Assembly: GCA_049974825.1 (NCBI GenBank)
Contig: JBNGDJ010000003.1
Span: 1 to 61,144, forward strand
Direction of reading: 5' to 3'
DNA from: JBKHDT01 sp049974825
Lineage (GTDB): Bacteria > Pseudomonadota > Gammaproteobacteria > Halothiobacillales > Halothiobacillaceae
DNA length: 61,144 nt
Shown here: positions 7,357 to 16,329 of the stretch, one piece after another
How positions within the stretch are numbered: position 1 is the first letter of the stretch
Layout of the letters: the number at the start of each line of letters is the position of its first letter
Program-made: the position numbers and the translations under genes
The notes under the pieces: model-generated
What the model was told of the DNA's origin: nothing
The model's input: only the letters and a program-made list of their open reading frames with translations
The model's database searches: none

Positions 7357-8934
7357 TTATTCCCACTCGATCGTGCCCGGCGGCTTGCCGGTCACGTCGT
7401 AGACCACGCGGGTTATGCCATCGATCTCGTTGACGATCCGTCTGGAAACGTGGTCGAGGAATTCGTAGGGCAGATGAGCCCAGCGGGCGGTCATGAAATC
7501 GATGGTTTCCACTGCGCGCAGGGAAACCACCCAGTCATACTTTCGTCCATCGCCCATCACGCCCACGGCCTTGACAGGCAGGAAGACCACGAAGGCCTGC
7601 GAGACCTGGTCGTACAGTTCGTGCCGGCGAAGTTCTTCGATAAAGATGGCGTCTGCGCGACGCAACAGCTCGGCATATTCGCGGCGCACTTCCCCAAGTA
7701 TGCGCACGCCCAGGCCGGGCCCCGGAAAGGGGTGGCGGTAGACCATCTCTGACGGAAGACCGAGCTCTACCCCGATCTTGCGCACCTCGTCCTTGAACAG
7801 CTCGCGCAGGGGCTCCAGCAGTTTCAGTCGCATGTGCGCCGGCAGTCCGCCCACATTGTGATGCGACTTGATGACATGCGCCTTGCCGGTTTTCGACCCG
7901 GCGGATTCAATCACGTCGGGATAGATGGTGCCCTGGGCAAGCCAAGTGGCATTTTCCCGTTTCGCCGCCTCTTCCTCGAAGATCTCGACGAATACCCGGC
8001 CGATGATCTTGCGCTTGTTTTCCGGGTCGGCCTCGCCAGCGAGTGCGTCAAGGAAGCGATCCTCGGCATCTACACGGATGACACGAATGCCCATGTGGCG
8101 AGCAAATGTACGCATCACCTGGTCGCCTTCTCCCTGGCGAAGAAGCCCGTTGTCCACGAAGATACAGGTCAGCTGGTCGCCAATGGCCTTGTGCAGCAGC
8201 GCAGCCACGACAGAAGAATCCACACCACCGGACAATCCGAGAATCACCTCGTCCCTGCCGACCTGCTGGCGGATTCGGTTGAGGTTGTCCTCGATAATCG
8301 CGGAGGCCTCCCAGAGCCCGGCACAACCGCAAATCTCGAGCACGAACCGCTCCAGGATGCGTTGCCCCTGGCGGGTGTGGGTCACCTCCGGGTGAAACTG
8401 GACTCCATAAAAATGGCGAGACTCATCCGCCATGCCCGCAATGGGGGCGTTATCCGAAGAGGCCATGAGCTTGAATCCGGGCGGCAGATCCACTACCCGA
8501 TCGCCGTGACTCATCCAGACATCAAGCATCCCGTAGCCCTCGGGCGTCACGTGGTCCTCGATATCCTTGAGCAAGGACGTATGACCTCGTGCCCGAATCT
8601 GCGCGTAGCCAAACTCCCGGTGTGTTGAGGGCTCGACCACGCCGCCAAGCTGGGCGGCCATGGTCTGCATCCCGTAACAGATGCCCAGCACCGGCACCCC
8701 GCGCTCGAAGACGGCTTGTGGCGCCCGTGGCGGGTCGTCGACCGTCACCGACTCCGGCCCGCCGGACAGGATGACCCCGCGCGGAGCGAATTCCCGCAGG
8801 TCTTCTTCGGCGGTGTCCCAGGGGTGGATCTCGCAGTAAACGCCAGCCTCGCGAACACGACGCGCGATCAACTGGGTGTACTGCGAACCGAAGTCGAGGA
8901 TCAAGATCCTCTCGGCGTGAATATCCTGGCTCAT
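7357..8934 (-). CDS. guaA: GMP synthase (glutamine-hydrolysing)
   Basis: GuaA aminates XMP to GMP. The 525-residue product has an N-terminal class I glutamine amidotransferase with the nucleophile in GICYGMQ and the His in GVQFHPEV. The ATP-pyrophosphatase domain has the P-loop LSGGVDSSV, and the C-terminal dimerisation domain ends in PPGTIEWE, the usual GuaA terminus. It lies 117 bp downstream of guaB, giving the classic guaBA order. Confidence 0.97.
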   Translation of the reverse strand: MSQDIHAERILILDFGSQYTQLIARRVREAGVYCEIHPWDTAEEDLREFAPRGVILSGGPESVTVDDPPRAPQAVFERGVPVLGICYGMQTMAAQLGGVVEPSTHREFGYAQIRARGHTSLLKDIEDHVTPEGYGMLDVWMSHGDRVVDLPPGFKLMASSDNAPIAGMADESRHFYGVQFHPEVTHTRQGQRILERFVLEICGCAGLWEASAIIEDNLNRIRQQVGRDEVILGLSGGVDSSVVAALLHKAIGDQLTCIFVDNGLLRQGEGDQVMRTFARHMGIRVIRVDAEDRFLDALAGEADPENKRKIIGRVFVEIFEEEAAKRENATWLAQGTIYPDVIESAGSKTGKAHVIKSHHNVGGLPAHMRLKLLEPLRELFKDEVRKIGVELGLPSEMVYRHPFPGPGLGVRILGEVRREYAELLRRADAIFIEELRRHELYDQVSQAFVVFLPVKAVGVMGDGRKYDWVVSLRAVETIDFMTARWAHLPYEFLDHVSRRIVNEIDGITRVVYDVTGKPPGTIEWE

Positions 8935-9051
8935 GGGGCTTTCAGACTACCTGGGGGGGATTAAACGAAATGGCCGGGACACTGACGCCCCGGCGTATGA
9001 ATCCTGCGGCCCAGGCCTGTTGCCGACAACAGCCCGGGCGTGATCGACGAC

Positions 9052-10512
9052 TCAGTCGACGCGATAATTGGGGCTTTCCTTCGTGATGGCCACGTCATGG
9101 ACATGGGACTCGCGCATCCCGGCCCCGGTAATGCGGACGAACTGCGGCACCGTGCGCATGGCGTGGATATCCCGGCAACCGACGTAGCCCATGCTTGAGC
9201 GCAGCCCGCCCATCAACTGATGAACGATTGCGACCAGCGACCCCTTGTAGGGGACCCGACCCTCGATCCCTTCCGGGACAAGCTTTTCCGCAGCCGTCTC
9301 GCTCTGGAAATAGCGGTCGCTGGAGCCTTTCTGCATGGCCCCGAGAGAGCCCATGCCACGATAGGCCTTGTAGGAACGACCCTGGTAAAGCTCCACTTCA
9401 CCCGGCGCTTCCTCGGTACCAGCAAGCATGCTGCCCACCATCACGCAGTCAGCGCCGGCGGCGATGGCCTTGGCCAGATCACCCGAGTAACGCACACCAC
9501 CATCGGCGATCATCGGGACGCCTGATTCCTTCAGGGCTTCGGAGACGTTGGCAATGGCCGTGACCTGCGGCACACCCACGCCGGCGACAATCCGGGTAGT
9601 GCAGATCGAACCCGGGCCGATGCCCACCTTGACCGCGTCCGCACCGGCGGCCACCAGGTCGCGCGCCGCCTGGGCGGTGCCGATATTGCCCCCGATGACA
9701 TCCACCTGCGGGTAGTGCGCCTTGACCCAGGCCACCCGGTCGATGACGCCCTTGCTGTGTCCGTGCGCGGTGTCTACCACGATCACGTCCACACCAGCTT
9801 CAACCAGCGCGGCGACCCGCTCCTCAGTGTCTCCACCGGTTCCCACGGCGGCACCGACACGCAGCTGACCGGCCTCGTCCTTGCAGGCGTAGGGGAAGTC
9901 GGTCGACTTCTGGATGTCCTTGACGGTGATCATCCCCCGAAGCTGGAAGTGATCGTTAACCACCAGGATCTTCTCGATCCGGTGCTTGTGCAGCAGGGTC
10001 AGAACTTCGTCCCGGCTGGCACCCTCGCGGACAGTGACCAGGCGCTCCTTCGGAGTCATGATCTTGCTGACCGGCTGGTCCAGCCCGGTTTCAAATCGCA
10101 GGTCGCGACTGGTGACGATACCCAGCAGGTCACCGTCCCGCACCACCGGGACGCCGGAGATACTGTGACGACGTGTCAGGTCGATCACGTCCCGGATGGT
10201 CATGTCCGGTTCGATCGTGATCGGGTCCTTGATGACGCCGCTCTCGTATTTCTTGACCTGACGAACATGCTCGGCCTGGTCGACAACGTTCATGTTCTTG
10301 TGCACGATACCAATGCCGCCCTCCTGCGCGAGGGTGATCGCAAGCCTTGCCTCGGTCACCGTGTCCATCGCCGCAGAGACCAGCGGGATGTGCAATTCGA
10401 TGTTCCGCGTGAGCCGCGTTTTCAGCGAAACCTCCCGAGGCAGAACGTCCGATCGGGCGGGCACCAGGAGCACATCATCGAAAGTGAGACCTTCCTCGAG
10501 AATCCGCATCAT
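9052..10512 (-). CDS. guaB: IMP dehydrogenase
   Basis: GuaB oxidises IMP to XMP, the first committed step to GMP. The catalytic Cys lies in GPGSICTTRI. Two CBS domains (~residues 95-205) interrupt the TIM barrel, and the IMP-binding ADGGVRYSGDLAKA and the mobile flap with YRGMGS are present. I start at ATG 10512 because GGAAAG lies 8 nt upstream. A second ATG follows directly at 10509, and an open frame extends further to 10545 without support. The product is 486 residues, a normal length. Confidence 0.96.
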   Translation of the reverse strand: MMRILEEGLTFDDVLLVPARSDVLPREVSLKTRLTRNIELHIPLVSAAMDTVTEARLAITLAQEGGIGIVHKNMNVVDQAEHVRQVKKYESGVIKDPITIEPDMTIRDVIDLTRRHSISGVPVVRDGDLLGIVTSRDLRFETGLDQPVSKIMTPKERLVTVREGASRDEVLTLLHKHRIEKILVVNDHFQLRGMITVKDIQKSTDFPYACKDEAGQLRVGAAVGTGGDTEERVAALVEAGVDVIVVDTAHGHSKGVIDRVAWVKAHYPQVDVIGGNIGTAQAARDLVAAGADAVKVGIGPGSICTTRIVAGVGVPQVTAIANVSEALKESGVPMIADGGVRYSGDLAKAIAAGADCVMVGSMLAGTEEAPGEVELYQGRSYKAYRGMGSLGAMQKGSSDRYFQSETAAEKLVPEGIEGRVPYKGSLVAIVHQLMGGLRSSMGYVGCRDIHAMRTVPQFVRITGAGMRESHVHDVAITKESPNYRVD

Positions 10513-10544
10513 AAGTAACGCTTTCCGAATTAAAAGTTTTTGCA

Positions 10545-10573
10545 ATTATAGGGAAGGGCCTTTTACGGGTAAA
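10545..10573 (-). promoter_or_regulatory. Promoter of guaBA
   Basis: Read on the minus strand, TTTACC (10573-10568) and a perfect TATAAT (10550-10545) are separated by 17 bp. Transcription would start near 10538, about 26 nt before the guaB ATG. Confidence 0.7.
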
Positions 10574-10692
10574 CTCGATTCTCGCTAGGGGAAGCCGGGG
10601 CCGGGGCGACAACAAAGCCGGCCCATCCAGGCGGTCACCGTCCGGACCGCAGCAAAAACCCCTTGAGCAAGCAGAAACCACCAGGAGGCAGA

Positions 10693-11010
10693 ATGAAGAT
10701 CTCGACTTTGACCAGCGCCATGGTACTCGCCGTTGCCCTCGGCTCTACCGCTGCCTGCGCCAGCACTGGCAGCAGCGATCAGAAGGCCATGTATGAAAAG
10801 GCCAAGGCCGTCGCGGAGCAGAGCATCGCGCGTGCCGAGGAAGTCAAGAACAACTGGACGACCGTCAACAAGCTGATGAAGGAAGCCGAGGAGCTGGCCA
10901 AGAAGGGCGACTATGCCCTGGCCACCGAGAAGGCCGAGGAAGCTGACTTCCTGGCTCAGCGTGCGCGTGAGCAGTACGAATCCCAGCCCAATCCGGGCCC
11001 CTGGCGCTGA
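10693..11010 (+). CDS. Small secreted helical protein, SoxXA-binding-like
   Basis: The 105-residue product has a clear export signal (residues 1-22). Cys22 in STAACAST is only a weak lipobox, so signal peptidase I cleavage is also possible. The mature part is charged and helical: KAKAVAEQSIARAEEV, an NNW motif, then LMKEAEELAKKGDYALA and KAEEADFLAQRA. This layout (Ala/Lys helix, one Trp, KGDYxxA, AxxAxxQ) resembles small SoxXA-binding proteins, but no sox genes are nearby. A strong ribosome-binding site (AGGAGG) precedes the ATG at 10693; the open frame further upstream has no such site. It stands alone, with a terminator after it. Function is unknown. Confidence 0.75.
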   Translation: MKISTLTSAMVLAVALGSTAACASTGSSDQKAMYEKAKAVAEQSIARAEEVKNNWTTVNKLMKEAEELAKKGDYALATEKAEEADFLAQRAREQYESQPNPGPWR

Positions 11011-11086
11011 GCCGGGCGCATCGCGCAGTTTAAAACTGCCGCCGGCCTGAACTGACCGGCGCCCGGGAAACTGCCCGGGTGATTCG

Positions 11087-11112
11087 AAAAGCCCCGCAGA
11101 TGCGGGGCTTTT
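11087..11112. terminator. Bidirectional-looking terminator
   Basis: AAAAGCCCCGCA and TGCGGGGCTTTT form a near-perfect hairpin around GA, with A-run and T-run flanks. It ends the small secreted-protein transcript. A second hairpin built on two CCCGGG blocks lies just upstream (11062-11079). Confidence 0.75.
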
Positions 11113-11256
11113 GTCGTGCGGACGCAGTCAAGCCCGAATCAGCGAGATGACACTCGGTTGGCAATGCCCTTTCCTGCCCTTGCGCGGCTGCGTCGGACCT
11201 GCCGGTGCAGACCCGGCACAATGAGCCGAGAGCAGACAAAACCACGATGAACCACA

Positions 11257-12753
11257 ATGAGCGATGAACTGAAGGTCCGGTCCGTGTCCGAACTGGCCAC
11301 CGAGGCCAGGGACCTGCTTGAGGGCAATTACCCGGATATCGCCGTGGAAGGGGAAATCGGCCAGGTCTCCCGCCCGGCCAGCGGCCACCTGTATTTTTCG
11401 ATCAAGGACGACAATGCCCAGATCGCCTGTGCCATGTTCCGGCGCGAAGCCATGCGTGGTGGCAAACAAATCGCGCAGGGGAAACAGGTCCAGTTGCGCG
11501 GGCGGATCAGCCTCTATGTGCCGCGGGGCAACTTTCAGCTGATCGTCAACAGCGTTCAGCCGGCGGGGTTGGGCGCGCTCCACCAGGCTTTTGAGCGGCT
11601 GCGCGCAACCCTGGAGCGCGAAGGACTGTTTGACCCCGCCTCCAAGCGCTCGCTGCCGAAATTTCCCGCCCGCATTGCGGTCATCACCTCGGCCAGCGGG
11701 GCCGCGATACGGGATGTGCGCTCGGTTCTGGAACGGCGCTACCCCGCCGGCGAGGTGCTTCTCGTGCCCGCCGTGGTCCAGGGTGATCAGGCCGTACCCT
11801 CCCTGCTTCGGGCACTGGATATCGTCGCGACAACCGATGCGATTGATGTCCTGCTGCTGGTCCGCGGCGGCGGCTCACTGGAAGATCTCTGGGCATTCAA
11901 CGACGAGCGTCTCGCGCGTCGCCTGCATGCCTTTCCCATTCCGGTCATTACCGGCGTCGGCCATGAGACCGACTTCACCATCGCTGATTTCGTCGCCGAC
12001 CTGCGGGCCCCTACCCCGACTGCTGCGGCCGAACTGGCCACTCCGGACACGGCCGAGCTTCTTCGCAAGCTCGCCTCCCACGAACGACGCCTGGAACGCG
12101 CCATCGCGCATGCTCTGCAGGATCGTGCCCAGCGGCTGGACCATCTGCAGGCCTTGCTGGTCCACCGCGGACCCGAGCGCCAGATTGCGGATCGTCGTGA
12201 TCGGGTTGAACGGCTGCTGGCTTACTCCCAGGCCGCCCTCAGCGCGCGGATCCAGACAGCGCGCGAGCGACTGAGCCAGCGACATGCACAGTTGACCAAA
12301 GCGCATCCACAGCATCGCCTGAACACCGCACGGCAGACACTCGTTCATGTCCACAGGCAGCTTTTTCAGACCATTCGCGGGCGGGTGTTCAACACGGGCA
12401 CCCGGCTGGCGCCGCTGTCTGGGCAACGATTGAAGCGGGCACTTGAGACGCAAATCAGCCAAGGCAACAACCGCTTGCGGCAGGCCGAATATCGGCTGCA
12501 TGCCGGGATCAAGGCCAGACAGGAAAAGGAAACGAGCAACTTGCGCCGACACATGGCCCTGCTTCATGCGGTCAGCCCCCTGCAGACCCTCTCCCGCGGC
12601 TACGCCATTGCCAAAACGTCGGAAGGCGGGGTGGTTCGGAGCGTCTCCAGCCTGACCCCAGGGCAGTCATTGCAACTTCTGTTGCGCGATGGCGAGGCCG
12701 GCTGCCGGGTGGAAGAGGTCACACCCCGTGATGACCCGCTTTCAAAAGCGTAG
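11257..12753 (+). CDS. xseA: Exodeoxyribonuclease VII large subunit
   Basis: XseA with XseB degrades single-stranded DNA. The 498-residue product has the N-terminal OB fold (VSELATEARDLLEGNYPDIAVEGEIGQVSRPASGHLYFSIKD region) and the catalytic core (VITSASGAAIRDV, VRGGGSLEDLWAFNDE, TGVGHETDFTIADF). A long coiled-coil segment follows (~residues 270-430), and the C-terminal LSRGYAI motif is present. xseB is not adjacent. It is convergent with the NlpC/P60 gene, 21 bp apart. Confidence 0.96.
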   Translation: MSDELKVRSVSELATEARDLLEGNYPDIAVEGEIGQVSRPASGHLYFSIKDDNAQIACAMFRREAMRGGKQIAQGKQVQLRGRISLYVPRGNFQLIVNSVQPAGLGALHQAFERLRATLEREGLFDPASKRSLPKFPARIAVITSASGAAIRDVRSVLERRYPAGEVLLVPAVVQGDQAVPSLLRALDIVATTDAIDVLLLVRGGGSLEDLWAFNDERLARRLHAFPIPVITGVGHETDFTIADFVADLRAPTPTAAAELATPDTAELLRKLASHERRLERAIAHALQDRAQRLDHLQALLVHRGPERQIADRRDRVERLLAYSQAALSARIQTARERLSQRHAQLTKAHPQHRLNTARQTLVHVHRQLFQTIRGRVFNTGTRLAPLSGQRLKRALETQISQGNNRLRQAEYRLHAGIKARQEKETSNLRRHMALLHAVSPLQTLSRGYAIAKTSEGGVVRSVSSLTPGQSLQLLLRDGEAGCRVEEVTPRDDPLSKA

Positions 12754-12774
12754 GCTTCGCCCGCGCGGATTGTC

Positions 12775-13302
12775 TCAGTCGTCCGCCGCGTCGGCTACCC
12801 GGCCACCGCCTGCAAATCGACGCGACCAGTAGGGGTTGTCCAGAGCAACCGCCTCTACTGCCCGTCCGGGCCTCGGTGCATGCACAAAATGCCCGTCACC
12901 GCGATAAAGGCCGACATGATCAATACTTCGGCCATCGATCCGGAAAAAGACCAGATCCCCGGGAGCCAGTTCGTTGGGCGACACTTTTTGCGCACGCGCA
13001 TATTGCTGGGCCGCCGTTCTGGGCAGCTGCACACCTGCTCCGGCCCAGGCGTACTGGACCAGCCCGCTGCAGTCGAAGCCCTGGTGCGATTCACCGCCAC
13101 GCCGATAAGGTACGCCGATCTGACCGAGTGCCACCATCAGGGCCTCGGAGCCGCGCTGCGGCTGGGCCTCGGAAGCGGGAGCGGCCGACTCGGCTGGCAC
13201 GGGCTCTCGGACCACCGAGCACCCGGCCAGCCACAGGCCCAGCACCAGCAGTGTTGTATACCGCAACGCCCGACGCGGCCCGCCTTGTTCAGCTTTCTTC
13301 AT
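12775..13302 (-). CDS. NlpC/P60 family lipoprotein (cell-wall endopeptidase)
   Basis: The product is a lipoprotein with signal peptide ending LAGC (Cys28) followed by a short linker and an NlpC/P60 domain (residues ~60-170). The catalytic triad is visible: Cys in FDCSGLVQY, His in DHVGLY and a third polar residue, His, in FVHAP. It is likely a gamma-D-glutamyl-meso-diaminopimelate endopeptidase acting on peptidoglycan in the periplasm, of the Spr/MepS type. I start at ATG 13302 (MKKAEQ); the frame stays open upstream to 13386 inside rlmKL, without support. The start overlaps the end of rlmKL by 14 bp, so it may be cotranscribed. Confidence 0.88.
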   Translation of the reverse strand: MKKAEQGGPRRALRYTTLLVLGLWLAGCSVVREPVPAESAAPASEAQPQRGSEALMVALGQIGVPYRRGGESHQGFDCSGLVQYAWAGAGVQLPRTAAQQYARAQKVSPNELAPGDLVFFRIDGRSIDHVGLYRGDGHFVHAPRPGRAVEAVALDNPYWSRRFAGGGRVADAADD

Positions 13303-15520
13303 GTCGAAACTCGAATGCCTGTCTGATCCGCTGATTTCGCGAGAAATCCTCCGGCAGAGTTGCCAGGGAAATGTCCTGGCAATCATATCGCTGGGTCAGA
13401 GACTCTTCCATGCGAAACCGCCGCAGGTTGGTCGAGAACAGCAACACGCCGCCGGGGGCGAGCAGCGCCATGGCGTCATCAATCAAGGCGACATGATCAC
13501 GCTGAATATCCAGTACGCCGTCCATGCGCTTGGAGCTCGAAAAGCTGGGCGGGTCGAGAAAAATCACGTCGAAGGAGGCCTGCCCTGATCGCCGCGCCTG
13601 AACCAGCCATTCGCGGCAGTCGGCACGCTCAAGCGCATGCCTGCCGTCTGTGGCGAAACCGTTCTCCTGAAAGTTATCGGCGGCCCAGTCCAGATAGGTG
13701 GCGGACAGGTCTACTGAGCGCGTACTTCGCGCACCCGCACAGGCAGCACGTACCGAGGCGGTTGCGGTATAGCAGAAAAGGTTGAGCAGGCGCTTGCCGA
13801 CTGACAGCTCGGCGACGCGGTCACGGACCTGGCGATGGTCGAGAAACAGGCCGGTATCAAGGTAGTCGGTGAAATTCACCCGAACAATGGCCTCCCCCTC
13901 GCGCACCCGCACGAAGTGCCGCTTGCGATCGAGCGGTTGGTACTGCGCCGCACCTTTCTGGCGCTGGCGGATGCGCAGGAACACCCGGGCCGGATCTACC
14001 TCAAGCAGTTCCGGCAGAAGCCCCATGGCATCCACGAGTCGGGTCCGCGCCGTCTTTGGATCAATCTCGTTCGGTGGCGCGTACTCCTGGACATTCACCC
14101 AAACGACGCCTTCCACGTCTTCGTAACGATCAATGGCCAGGTTGTACTCGGGCAGATCCGCGTCATAGACACGAAAGCAGCTGATGCCCTGACGCCGCGC
14201 CCAGCGCAATCGATGCCGAAGGTTCTTTCGAAGCCGGTTGGCGAAACCCTCGGCGGCAGGCTCGGGAGGCCGGGTCTCTGCCTGGGCAATCAACCGGCTG
14301 GCCAGTGCACCGGGGCTTTGGTCCCGGGGCACGGATTCGGGGCCAAGCTTCAGGCGCCAGAGCTCGACCTCCACGCCCCCGTTGTCGAAATCGAAACGCT
14401 TCTGGGCCCGCAGTCCCAGGGCTTGCATAAGCGGATCCCGCGGCCCCAGCAAGGCGGCCTCCCAGCCGGCGTAGTCTTCCAGCCAGCGGGCGCCGAGTCT
14501 CCTGAACAGCTCGGGAAGCGACGCCGAATCACCGATCCGGCGCCCGTAGGGAAGATTGGTGACAAGCAGCCCATGATCCTGGCCTGCCAGGCAGTCGGGG
14601 CGGCCCGGGGTTTGGGCGTCACGGACCTCGAAATGGATCAGGTCTTCCAGGCCCGCAGCACGCGCATTCTCCCGGGCGAGTGCCACCGCTTGAGGGTCCA
14701 CGTCGAGCCCCACCAGGATCGGCAATTCCGGGATTGTCCCGCTTCGCATCACGGCGTCTTCCAAGCCGCCCTGGTCATGGCCCGACCACCCCGGCGAACC
14801 AATGCGTCGGCGACGCATGCTCTCGGGCAGTCCCCGCCGCATCAAGGCCGCCTCGATCAGCAGCGTTCCCGATCCGCACATCGGATCGAGCAGCGGAAGT
14901 CCGGCCTCGGCCATCCGCGGCCAGCGCGCCCGCCATAGAACGCCCGCAGCCAGATTTTCGCGCAGCGGGGCCTCGGCGCTCCGGTCGCGATAGCCGCGCT
15001 GATGCAGCGAACCGGCCGAAAGCTCGACCGAAACGGTGGCCAGATCCGTTCCGGCCAGATGCACATGCACCCGCATGCCCGGCGAGACCGTGTCCACTGA
15101 AGGACGGCGGCCTCTGCGGGCGACAAACTGGTCCACGATGGCATCCTTGACGCGCTGCATGCCAAACTGCGTGTTGCGGATCGCAGCATTGCCGCCCGAG
15201 AAACTGACGGATAGCCCAACATCCACAGCGAACTGGGCCGGCCAGTCCACCCGTTGAACCAGGCGATACAGAGCATCTGCATCGCGAGCAAGCCCGCGCA
15301 GAAGTTCTACATAAAAATGACCGGCCAGCAGACTGGAGCACAAAAGCTCGTAGGCAACCTTCGGCGTTGCGCGCAGGCTGGCACCGAACGGCCGTTCGCT
15401 GATGCGCGCGTCAGTCAGCTCCCGCAGCTCTTCGCACAGCGGGGACTTGAGCGCGGGGGCCGTGGTCACCGCCAAGGCCCAACCGCCCTCTTGCGTGTTT
15501 TCCTGCCGAATCCCGGTCAT
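13289..15520 (-). CDS. rlmL: Bifunctional 23S rRNA m2G2445 / m7G2069 methyltransferase
   Basis: This fused RlmKL enzyme modifies two guanines in 23S rRNA helix 74. The 743-residue product has an N-terminal THUMP domain (~60-160). A first Rossmann methyltransferase has PMCGSGTLLIEAAL and the catalytic NLPYGRR motif. A second C-terminal methyltransferase has LLNLFCYTATASVRAA and FLDPPSFSSSKRM. The full-length fusion is typical of gammaproteobacteria. GAGGA precedes the ATG at 15520 and lies in the end of a possible small upstream gene. Confidence 0.96.
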   Translation of the reverse strand: MTGIRQENTQEGGWALAVTTAPALKSPLCEELRELTDARISERPFGASLRATPKVAYELLCSSLLAGHFYVELLRGLARDADALYRLVQRVDWPAQFAVDVGLSVSFSGGNAAIRNTQFGMQRVKDAIVDQFVARRGRRPSVDTVSPGMRVHVHLAGTDLATVSVELSAGSLHQRGYRDRSAEAPLRENLAAGVLWRARWPRMAEAGLPLLDPMCGSGTLLIEAALMRRGLPESMRRRRIGSPGWSGHDQGGLEDAVMRSGTIPELPILVGLDVDPQAVALARENARAAGLEDLIHFEVRDAQTPGRPDCLAGQDHGLLVTNLPYGRRIGDSASLPELFRRLGARWLEDYAGWEAALLGPRDPLMQALGLRAQKRFDFDNGGVEVELWRLKLGPESVPRDQSPGALASRLIAQAETRPPEPAAEGFANRLRKNLRHRLRWARRQGISCFRVYDADLPEYNLAIDRYEDVEGVVWVNVQEYAPPNEIDPKTARTRLVDAMGLLPELLEVDPARVFLRIRQRQKGAAQYQPLDRKRHFVRVREGEAIVRVNFTDYLDTGLFLDHRQVRDRVAELSVGKRLLNLFCYTATASVRAACAGARSTRSVDLSATYLDWAADNFQENGFATDGRHALERADCREWLVQARRSGQASFDVIFLDPPSFSSSKRMDGVLDIQRDHVALIDDAMALLAPGGVLLFSTNLRRFRMEESLTQRYDCQDISLATLPEDFSRNQRIRQAFEFRHEES

Positions 15521-15523
15521 TGA

Positions 15524-15733
15524 TCATTCCTCGAAAACATCTTCCGGCCTCAGCAGAATCGTGACACGCCGCAGGGGCTGACCACCAACGCGCTGCGGCG
15601 AAATACCAGGGCCCGGAATCAATCCGGCACTCGATTTTTCGCGCAGAAAGGCGACAATGGCCTTGTCCAGCTTGCGCTGTGCTGCGAACCATTCAAGCGC
15701 AAAGGCTTCCTCAAGGCGCCAGGCCCAACACAA
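15524..15733 (-). CDS. Possible small protein upstream of rlmKL
   Basis: An open frame ends with TGA at 15526-15524, 3 bp before the rlmKL start, and its last codons supply the rlmKL ribosome-binding site. The C-terminal ~65 residues look protein-like: EEAFALEWFAAQRKLDKA, then a Pro/Gly-rich turn and RRVTILLRPEDVFEE. The frame is open to an ATG at 15808, but that part is Cys/Trp-rich and antisense to the phosphatase coding region, so it is unlikely to be coding. A TTG at 15733 is the only start I can propose, with no clear ribosome-binding site. I do not recognise a family. Confidence 0.4.
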   Translation of the reverse strand: MCWAWRLEEAFALEWFAAQRKLDKAIVAFLREKSSAGLIPGPGISPQRVGGQPLRRVTILLRPEDVFEE

Positions 15734-15756
15734 ACCAACCGAAAACCAGCAAGCCA

Positions 15757-16242
15757 ATGAACAAGCAAACCGTACTGTTCGTCTGCATGGGCAATATTTG
15801 CCGATCACCGACGGCCGAGGGGCTATTCCGCCACCTCATCGAGCAGGCAGGCCTGATTGATCACGTCGAAATCGACTCGGCCGGCACGCACGCTTACCAC
15901 GTCGGCAATCCGCCTGACCCGCGAGCCCAGGCCGCGGCCCGAGACCGGGGAATCGACCTGTCCATGCTGCGTGCCCGGCAGGTTGGCGAGTCCGACCTGC
16001 TGCGCTTCGATCATGTGCTCGCCATGGACGAGGACAATCTGGCCATCCTCAGAAGGATTGCCTCCGCACACGGCCTGGAACACAAACCGAGACTGTTCCT
16101 TGAGTACGCCCCACAGCTGAACGAACGCGAGGTTCCGGATCCCTACTACGGTGGAGATGCAGGATTTGCGCGGGTCTTCGACCTGATCGAAGCCGCCAGC
16201 GAAGGCCTGATCGCCGAGCTGCGTCGCCGCCAAGCTGAATAA
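15757..16242 (+). CDS. Low-molecular-weight protein-tyrosine phosphatase
   Basis: The 161-residue product carries the P-loop C-X5-R at its N-terminus (FVCMGNICRSPTAEG, Cys near residue 10) and the general acid Asp in VPDPYYGGD. It is the usual length for the family. No capsule kinase or export genes are adjacent, so a role in exopolysaccharide control cannot be inferred from context. The start is ATG 15757; the frame upstream of it (to 15679) has no start with a ribosome-binding site. Confidence 0.93.
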   Translation: MNKQTVLFVCMGNICRSPTAEGLFRHLIEQAGLIDHVEIDSAGTHAYHVGNPPDPRAQAAARDRGIDLSMLRARQVGESDLLRFDHVLAMDEDNLAILRRIASAHGLEHKPRLFLEYAPQLNEREVPDPYYGGDAGFARVFDLIEAASEGLIAELRRRQAE

Positions 16243-16272
16243 ACCCGCCGAGACCTGTTGCGCATCACTGAC

Positions 16273-16315
16273 GAAACCCCTGCAACCGGCCCAAAGTGGT
16301 CGCCTGCGGGGTTTC
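16273..16315. terminator. Terminator between convergent phosphatase gene and rne
   Basis: GAAACCCC (16273-16280) pairs with GGGGTTTC (16308-16315), enlarged by TGCA/TGC next to the stem. The arrangement fits termination from both sides. Confidence 0.55.
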
Positions 16316-16329
16316 TCTTGCCCGGGCTG

